A DNA stretch of 10,349 nucleotides from Nitrosopumilales archaeon. Its GTDB lineage: Archaea > Thermoproteota > Nitrososphaeria > Nitrososphaerales > Nitrososphaeraceae. A program made the translations under genes and the position numbers. Where the stretch lies: contig WJXE01000046.1 of the NCBI GenBank assembly GCA_009665115.1, positions 1 to 10,349 on the forward strand, written 5' to 3'. The notes beneath the pieces were generated by a model. The model saw only the letters and a program-made list of their open reading frames with translations. It was not told where the DNA came from and ran no database searches. Numbering within the stretch: position 1 is the first letter of the stretch; every line of letters starts with the position of its first letter. This document shows, in pieces, positions 5,307 to 10,349 of the stretch.

Positions 5307-7025
5307 ATGTCGCAGGTCGCAAATAAGGGAAACCAAGGATGTGGACCTTTGCTTCCAATGAAAACATCTGATCTCTTTCTTAGATGCCTTGAAGCAGAAG
5401 GAGTCGAATACATTTTTGGGTTACCTGGCGAGGAAAACGCTGACCTTATGATATCATTGCTAGATTCAAGCATTAAATTCATTTTGACAAGACATGAACA
5501 ATCTGCTGCCTTCATGGCAGATGTTTACGGTAGGCTGACAGGGAAAGTTGGTGTATGTCTTTCCACGCTAGGTCCTGGAGCCACCAATCTGACAACTGGA
5601 ATAGCTAATGCAAACATGGACAGATCCAGAGTACTGGCAATTACTGGACAGACTGATTCGCATATGCTACACAAGGAATCGCACCAAAATATGGATGTGA
5701 TAACTATGTTCAAACCAATAACAAAATGGAACCAGTCAATTCGTAATGCAGATAATATTCCTGAGATTGTAAGAAGAGCGTTTAAAATAGCTCAGGAGGA
5801 AAAGGCCGGAGCAACCCATATCGAATTGCCACAGGATGTGGCAAAACAGGAATCCAAAATAAGGCCTATCGAAAAACCATCAGAAGTCCTTCGTTCACAT
5901 CCCAACAAGTCTCTCATAGAAAAAGCAGTGAGATTAATTCTTGAAGCTGAAAAACCGTTAGTCCTGGTAGGCAATGGTTGTATTCGAGGGAACGCGAGCT
6001 TTCATGTCAGAAGATTCGTTGAGAAAACTGGAATATGCTCTATGAATACCTTCATGGGAAAGGGTGTCATCTCTGATAGATGGGAAAGACATCTTCAAAC
6101 AATTGGTATCAAAGCTGCAGATCACGCACTAATAGCCATGAAGGAAGTGGACCTGGTCATAGCAATAGGTTATGACTTGGTAGAATACAGTCCAAGATTT
6201 TGGAATGGCGATATCACTAAAAAAATTATTCACATGGATTTTACGCCAGCGGAGGTGGATACGTATTACCCACCGACTGTCGAGATTGCAGCAGATATAG
6301 AATTGACAATAAATGCTATATTAACCGAGTTAGAAAAAGAAAAAAATCAAAATCCTAATCTAAAATGCTTCCCATGTCACGATGTTCCGGCTACTTTCAA
6401 GAGAATTAAAAAAGAGCTTGTAGAGCGAGTTCTGAGATATGCAAATGATCCGAGTTACCCCATCAAGCCTGAAAAACTAATAGTGGATGTTAGAAGATCA
6501 TTAGATGACAGGGATATTCTAATTTCTGACGTAGGTGCTCACAAGCTGTGGATAGCAAAGACCTACTATACATACGATCCAAATACGTGTCTTATATCGA
6601 ATGGATTTGCTTCGATGGGATTTGCACTTCCCGGCGCAATTGCGGCGCAGCTTGCTTTTCCTGAGAGAAAGGTTGTTGCGATGTGTGGAGATGGAGGTTT
6701 TCTAATGAATGTTCAAGAGATTGAGACAGCTGTTCGCCTCAAATTGCCTGTAATAATTGTGATCTGGTGTGATAGGGAATTCGGCGTGATTGCCTTAAAG
6801 CAAATTGACGAATTTGGCAAGAAAGCCTTCACCGAATTTAACAATCCCGATTTTGTAAAGCTGGCAAGCAGCTTCGGCGCTATTGGTTATGCAGTAAAAT
6901 CAACAGTGGAATTTCCAGATATCTTGGAGCAAGCCAAGATGTCAAAGGATATCCCTGTCATCATTTCTGTAGATATTGATTATTCCAGAAATAAAATATT
7001 GCTTGACGACAATTTTCTAGACTAA
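5307..7025 (+). CDS. Thiamine-diphosphate-dependent acetolactate synthase-like enzyme (AlsS/IlvB family)
   Basis: The protein has 572 residues in three domains. The N-terminal pyrimidine-binding domain (about 18-185) has GLPGEENADL (38-47), the cofactor-activating Glu64 in RHEQSAAF, LGPGATNL (88-95) and HKESHQNMD (122-130). The central domain (about 200-345) contains IGYDLVEYSPRFW (287-299). The C-terminal diphosphate-binding domain (about 390-560) has GDGGFLMN (461-468) and, 26 residues on, WCDREFGV (487-494). There the usual Asn-Asn metal site of biosynthetic acetohydroxyacid synthases is Cys-Asp, putting Asp489 at the Mg ligand. Bacillus-type catabolic AlsS also has Asp there (WND), and the downstream blocks (AVRLKLPV, SFGA, VDIDYSRN) match AlsS well. 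The expected reaction is two pyruvates to acetolactate plus CO2, feeding valine/leucine synthesis or acetoin. No small regulatory subunit (IlvN/IlvH) is adjacent. The 17 residues before MKTSDLF look like a disordered extension, but the AAGGAG site supports the ATG at 5307. The substrate is inferred; other TPP decarboxylases or synthases of COG0028 are possible. Confidence 0.85.
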   Translation: MSQVANKGNQGCGPLLPMKTSDLFLRCLEAEGVEYIFGLPGEENADLMISLLDSSIKFILTRHEQSAAFMADVYGRLTGKVGVCLSTLGPGATNLTTGIANANMDRSRVLAITGQTDSHMLHKESHQNMDVITMFKPITKWNQSIRNADNIPEIVRRAFKIAQEEKAGATHIELPQDVAKQESKIRPIEKPSEVLRSHPNKSLIEKAVRLILEAEKPLVLVGNGCIRGNASFHVRRFVEKTGICSMNTFMGKGVISDRWERHLQTIGIKAADHALIAMKEVDLVIAIGYDLVEYSPRFWNGDITKKIIHMDFTPAEVDTYYPPTVEIAADIELTINAILTELEKEKNQNPNLKCFPCHDVPATFKRIKKELVERVLRYANDPSYPIKPEKLIVDVRRSLDDRDILISDVGAHKLWIAKTYYTYDPNTCLISNGFASMGFALPGAIAAQLAFPERKVVAMCGDGGFLMNVQEIETAVRLKLPVIIVIWCDREFGVIALKQIDEFGKKAFTEFNNPDFVKLASSFGAIGYAVKSTVEFPDILEQAKMSKDIPVIISVDIDYSRNKILLDDNFLD

Positions 7026-7164
7026 TTTTAGAAGATATCGCAGTTTAGTCGGATTTGGGTTCTACCTGACAGACTTGAACAATAGTCACAGACAGCTTAA
7101 AATTTAATCCTCGATATTTCTGCTTCTGTATGACTATCTAACTTATTCTCTAACACAATACAAC

Positions 7165-7176
7165 AAGAAAAAAAGG
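7165..7176 (-). terminator. T-run terminator of the leuC-leuD operon
   Basis: Read on the minus strand, seven T (complement of 7168-7174) lie about 20 bases after the leuD stop codon at 7194-7196. The 168-base gap between the convergent genes has no comparably clear T tract for the plus-strand synthase gene. Confidence 0.5.
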
Positions 7177-7193
7177 GACCGAATGTAAAAGTT

Positions 7194-7739
7194 CTAGCTT
7201 TGGATCCATGGAAATTGTTTATACTTTTTGTAGTATTCAACTAATCCGCCTTCCAACAACATCTGCCGCATGAATTCTGGGACTTTGCTAGCGTGAAAAG
7301 TCTCTTTGGTTCTAATATTTTCTGCGGTAAATTTGGTTATGTCTATTTTAATCTCATCTCCCTGATTCACTTTCCCTTTTATTTCTGGTATTTCAAGTGC
7401 GGGCAATCCAATTGTAAAGGCATTCCTATAGAAGATACGCGCAAAACTTTCAGCTATAACTGCCGAAATTCCTGCATATTTTAACGCTACCGGAGCCTGT
7501 TCTCTACTAGATCCCCCTCCAAAGTTTCGGCCTGCTATCACGATGTCACCCTTGGAGATCTTCTTGTGAAAATCAGGATCAAATCCGTACATAGCATACT
7601 TTGCCATTTCATACGGATCGTTAGTCCTACTCTTGAATCTAAAAGGTATTATTATGTCTGTGTTAATATTATCTCCAAATACCCAAGCTCTTCCTTTCGA
7701 AATGCTAGCAATAATAATTGGCTGATCATTCATAGTCAT
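7194..7739 (-). CDS. leuD: 3-isopropylmalate dehydratase small subunit (LeuD, aconitase swivel domain)
   Basis: The protein has 181 residues, the usual size for archaeal LeuD or homoaconitase small subunits. Motifs: FGDNINTDIIIP (21-32), GRNFGGGSSREQAPVALK (70-87) with the substrate-binding serines and arginine, and IAESFARIFYRNAFTIGLP (95-113). With LeuC it isomerises 2-isopropylmalate to 3-isopropylmalate in leucine synthesis, in the cytoplasm. The ATG at 7737-7739 overlaps the leuC stop as ATGA, so the two are translationally coupled. A second ATG two codons later (7731-7733) is less likely for that reason. The loop after IIP, which in characterised isopropylmalate isomerases usually reads YLRT or YLRV and sets substrate choice, is here RFKSRTND (34-41). 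The pair could therefore act on another 2-hydroxyacid, such as homocitrate/homoaconitate in the alpha-aminoadipate lysine route. The leucine role remains the default call. Confidence 0.88.
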   Translation of the reverse strand: MTMNDQPIIIASISKGRAWVFGDNINTDIIIPFRFKSRTNDPYEMAKYAMYGFDPDFHKKISKGDIVIAGRNFGGGSSREQAPVALKYAGISAVIAESFARIFYRNAFTIGLPALEIPEIKGKVNQGDEIKIDITKFTAENIRTKETFHASKVPEFMRQMLLEGGLVEYYKKYKQFPWIQS

Positions 7740-9103
7740 AAGTACCTTCTCGGATCAGCAATTTTACCTTCAATTGCAGAGGCCGCGACTGTTGCAGGGG
7801 AGGCTAGGTATACTTTTGATGAAAGTGCTCCCATTCTTCCAACAAAGTTCCTTGAAGATGAAGATATGCAGATTTCGTTTTCTCCTAACGCACCAAGATG
7901 AGTACCAACACACGCTCCACATGTGGCATTGGTAAAAACTGCTCCTGATTCTAGATAAATTTCTACGTATCCTCGTCTAATCGCATCTTCATACACTTTG
8001 ACAGATGCAGGAGTAACTACACATCGTGTATTTTTATGAACTTTTCTGCCCTTTAACATATGTGCTGCTATCTCAAGATCTTCTATCCTTCCGTTTGTAG
8101 AAGAGCCTATAAATGCTTGATCGATTTCCACATTTGCCAACTCCTCAATTGAATGTACCTTATCAATATTATCTGGACCAGAAACTTGAGGTTCTATCTT
8201 GTCACATTCTATCTCAAATTCATCTTTATACTTGGCAGAAGTCCCTGGTTGGATTTCGATTTTTCCTCCCATATTGTTGTTAATTCTAGGATTTTCGTCC
8301 AAATATTTTGTTGTAATCTCATCGGTTGGGAATACAGAGATCTTGGCGCCACATTCCATTGATGCATTGCTTATACAAGCTCTGGAATCCATGCTAAATT
8401 GTCTCTTAACATAATCATTTGAAAATTTCCATTCTAATGCCTTGTAGTTTGCTCCATCTTCGCCTACTTTTCCGATATAATCTAAAATTAAGTCTCGTGC
8501 AAATACGCCTTTATTAAAAGTCCCAGATAGGTTAATCTTTATGGTTTCTGGCACTCGCAACCATAACTGACCTGTGGCCCAGACTGCTGCAATTTCTGTA
8601 CTTCCAATTCCGGTGGCAAAAGCGGACACACATCCAGCTTGACATGTGTGTGAGTCTGCTCCTAATATCATCATACCAGGAGTCGCAAGATATTCAAGGA
8701 TGTGCTGATGGGAGATTGAGCCCTCAATTTTCATACAGTTGTGTTTTGAGACAAAATCTCTTATCAAAGCATGTAAATTCGCTACTTTTTCATCTGCCGC
8801 AGGAAATGTATGGTCGATAACTAGCAAGGCCTTTGAAGGATCGTGGAGCTTGTCGATACCCATTTCATTAAGCGACCGTATCGCCAAAGGGCCTGTGCTA
8901 TCCTGTGCCATTGCAAGGTCCACATCTACAATAACGATATCTCCGGCCATAGATATTATTTGAGACCTCTTATTGCGCGTTTCAACGTTCTTTATACTTA
9001 TTACCTTTTCAGCAAAAGTAAGTGATTTATTATCAAGGATATTTTTGATATGAGAAACATCTTGCTTTTCTTGCCGCTGTAATGAGGATGATGTTGTTTG
9101 CAT
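7736..9103 (-). CDS. leuC: 3-isopropylmalate dehydratase large subunit (LeuC, aconitase family)
   Basis: The protein has 455 residues. It carries a roughly 28-residue polar extension before LTFAEKVIS, where typical LeuC proteins begin. Aconitase-family landmarks are VDHTFPA-like VIDHTFPAAD (95-104), HQHIL (132-136), GADSHTC (148-154), ATGIGSTEIA (163-172), FIGSSTNGR (331-339), NATCGACVG (392-400) and SRNFVGRMG (417-425). C395 and C398 are two of the three cysteines that hold the [4Fe-4S] cluster. The third ligand position, the Cys of GSCTN, is Ser335 here: the codons at this place read TCT TCT, so it is seen directly in the DNA. Serine can in principle ligate iron, but the change is unusual. 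With LeuD it interconverts 2- and 3-isopropylmalate. The ATG at 9101-9103 is fixed by AGAGGTGG 5 bases upstream. It is first gene of a two-gene operon with leuD. Homoaconitase is the main alternative function. Confidence 0.88.
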   Translation of the reverse strand: MQTTSSSLQRQEKQDVSHIKNILDNKSLTFAEKVISIKNVETRNKRSQIISMAGDIVIVDVDLAMAQDSTGPLAIRSLNEMGIDKLHDPSKALLVIDHTFPAADEKVANLHALIRDFVSKHNCMKIEGSISHQHILEYLATPGMMILGADSHTCQAGCVSAFATGIGSTEIAAVWATGQLWLRVPETIKINLSGTFNKGVFARDLILDYIGKVGEDGANYKALEWKFSNDYVKRQFSMDSRACISNASMECGAKISVFPTDEITTKYLDENPRINNNMGGKIEIQPGTSAKYKDEFEIECDKIEPQVSGPDNIDKVHSIEELANVEIDQAFIGSSTNGRIEDLEIAAHMLKGRKVHKNTRCVVTPASVKVYEDAIRRGYVEIYLESGAVFTNATCGACVGTHLGALGENEICISSSSRNFVGRMGALSSKVYLASPATVAASAIEGKIADPRRYL

Positions 9104-9108
9104 TCAAA

Positions 9109-9150
9109 CCACCTCTATATCATATGGGTTATTCATAGCATGAATTTAAG
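9109..9150 (-). promoter_or_regulatory. Ribosome binding site and possible TATA box of leuC-leuD
   Basis: AGAGGTGG (complement of 9109-9116) is a strong Shine-Dalgarno site 5 bases before the leuC ATG. CTTAAATT (complement of 9143-9150) is a plausible TATA-like element, giving a transcript start near 9122 and a short leader. No attenuator or hairpin is evident. Confidence 0.5.
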
Positions 9151-9546
9151 TTATTCTCATACAATATTCTAAATTAGATCTCATTCAAGCTCCGTAAAAA
9201 TATGGCGTTCATACAAAGTTGTTGTTTTGAATATTTACCATTAATACCTTAAACAGATCAAAGAATCATGCGGCTACTTAGTGGTATTCTTTCAACCATA
9301 TAATGGCTCGATTCAGATTTCGCACTAAGTGCCTGGCTTAGGCGATATCTCGGATGGACTCAAGGATCAGTTATTGGTACAACTAATTTTTCAAAAAACT
9401 TTTCAAATCCCGGAGGCGTGATTACAGGTAGTGGTTTGCCAGTATTTCTCCATCAAGGATCCTCCGCTCTAACAATCTGGTTGTAAGATTGGAATCAATC
9501 TCCAAATACATATATTGAAAGTGCATATAAATCTCTCAATACATAA
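9151..9546. other. Intergenic stretch before the integrase, possibly decayed coding sequence
   Basis: No intact gene or RNA gene is seen. A plus-strand frame is open from 9304 to a TAA at 9484-9486 (60 codons) and contains SAWLRRYLGWTQGSVIG and SNPGGVITGSGLPVFLHQG. It has no ATG, GTG or TTG near its beginning and I do not recognise it, so it is at most a fragment. ACTTAGTG at 9276-9283 is repeated inverted at 9323-9330 with a 39-base gap, a weak signal. TTCAAATCCCGG near 9404-9415 resembles a tRNA T-arm 3' half, but nothing around it folds as a tRNA. Confidence 0.35.
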
Positions 9547-9548
9547 TC

Positions 9549-9556
9549 TATATATT
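9549..9556 (+). promoter_or_regulatory. TATA box of the integrase gene
   Basis: TATATATT centred near 9552. The expected transcript start is near 9579, a few bases before the TTG at 9585, supporting a nearly leaderless message with that start. Confidence 0.45.
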
Positions 9557-9584
9557 CAGCTTTAGCTGTAATCATCAACAACAA

Positions 9585-10349
9585 TTGACCACTACTGCAA
9601 ATGAGACGGATAAGCAGATCGATAATTCGGTAAATTATAACAGCGCAATTACCGCATATATCAGAAATATTAGGACAATGAGCATGTCAACAGCAGAGGA
9701 ATATCTTTCAAGGTTGAATAATTTCGAGAACTTTATAGCAAAGGAATATGATAGTTGTTTGACTATAAATGATTTAATCGCCAAAATTAAAAAAGCCACG
9801 CTGGATCCATATGACATCATAAATGGATACGCCGCCTACTTGCGAAATTGCGATATTACTACCTCTACATTAAAGCAGCGTATTGTAACGGTGAAGAACT
9901 TTCTTGAATATTGCGATGTTGATATAAGTCCAAGGAAGTTTAAGTTGAAGGTAAAACTCCCTAGGGTAGTCATAAAAAAGAAAGAAGCATTATCAAAAGA
10001 AGATATTATCGATATATTGAATATATGCGACAATATTCGATTAAGGACTTATGTAATGTTACTATCAGCAACAGGAATGCGTGCTGTTGAAGCCTTATCT
10101 ATCCGCATTAAAGATCTAGAACTTTATTCCAACCCTGCTAAGGTGTTTGTAAGAGGAGAATACACCAAAACCAAAGTCGATAGAAATGCATTTTTGACAC
10201 AAGAAGTAACCCAACAGTTAAAGTCATGGTTAGATTATAAATATCGAACTAGAAGGGTATGCTTCCAAGACAAACAAAATGGAAAAACGATAACACAGTA
10301 TAGAACACCGGATAAAAAAGATACTGACTTGGTGTTTGCAGTTTACCAG
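9585..10349 (+). CDS. Tyrosine recombinase / integrase (XerA-like), 3' end beyond window
   Basis: There are 255 codons to the window edge with no stop. An N-terminal SAM-like DNA-binding domain (about 15-112) contains AITAYIRNIRTMSMSTAEEY and LKQRIVTVKNFLEY. The catalytic domain begins near KKKEALSKEDI. The first catalytic arginine is Arg166 in LLSATGMRAVEAL, and the beta-hairpin lysine lies in VRGEYTKTKVDR (Lys195 or Lys197). The later His/Arg pair and the Tyr nucleophile lie outside the window, so activity cannot be judged. The TTG start at 9585 follows the TATA box by the right distance; the first in-frame ATG (codon 32) would cut into the DNA-binding domain. The enzyme would catalyse site-specific strand exchange. 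Proteins of this pattern are common in soil thaumarchaeal genomes, as element integrases or as free-standing copies. No attachment site or tRNA gene is recognisable here. Confidence 0.87.
   Translation, partial: MTTTANETDKQIDNSVNYNSAITAYIRNIRTMSMSTAEEYLSRLNNFENFIAKEYDSCLTINDLIAKIKKATLDPYDIINGYAAYLRNCDITTSTLKQRIVTVKNFLEYCDVDISPRKFKLKVKLPRVVIKKKEALSKEDIIDILNICDNIRLRTYVMLLSATGMRAVEALSIRIKDLELYSNPAKVFVRGEYTKTKVDRNAFLTQEVTQQLKSWLDYKYRTRRVCFQDKQNGKTITQYRTPDKKDTDLVFAVYQ

Noticed and set aside
7293..7901. Plus-strand frames inside leuD and leuC
   Set aside because: They overlap strongly conserved minus-strand genes and have no family character.
9395..9425. tRNA gene or tRNA-end attachment site suggested by TTCAAATCCCGG
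   Set aside because: The preceding bases do not pair to form the T stem and no anticodon or acceptor stem can be assembled on either strand.

Overview
The window looks like a chromosome segment of an ammonia-oxidising archaeon of the Nitrososphaerales (soil group I.1b Thaumarchaeota, Nitrosocosmicus/Nitrososphaera-like). The reasons are the AT-rich sequence, archaeal TATA boxes placed for leaderless or short-leader transcripts, short T-run terminators, a thaumarchaeal-style tyrosine integrase, a small CxxC/HxH protein of a type I associate with this lineage, and an archaeal leuC-leuD pair. This assignment is inferred from protein character, not from a database search.

Layout. The left part (1-3800) is sparse and partly decayed: a broken minus-strand gene (83-490), an intact small zinc-ribbon-like gene (553-933, minus), a lone NHL beta-propeller repeat (about 1092-1181, plus), a secreted or membrane-anchored intradiol ring-cleavage dioxygenase (1819-2724, minus), and an mscL-type mechanosensitive channel gene interrupted by one in-frame UAA (2882-3241, minus). 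A non-coding stretch with GTTAAC repeats and a perfect hairpin follows.

The central and right part (3802-9103) is well preserved and metabolic: a CoA-disulfide-reductase/NADH-oxidase-type flavoprotein (plus), a stand-alone thiamine-diphosphate acetolactate synthase-like enzyme (plus), and, converging on them, the translationally coupled leuC-leuD operon for isopropylmalate isomerase (minus, ATGA overlap). Acetolactate synthase and isopropylmalate isomerase both belong to branched-chain amino-acid chemistry, but they sit on opposite strands and are not one operon. Acetolactate formation could equally serve another purpose, because the synthase resembles the catabolic AlsS type and has no regulatory subunit beside it.

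The right end (9585 to the window edge) holds the first 255 codons of a tyrosine recombinase, suggesting that an integrated element starts or ends near here. The 480 bases before it contain no intact gene.

No clearly new defence or multi-gene system is visible. The points most worth checking are the Cys-to-Ser change at the first Fe-S ligand position of LeuC, the nonsense codon in mscL, the exported intradiol dioxygenase in a presumed autotroph, and the unusual specificity loop of LeuD.
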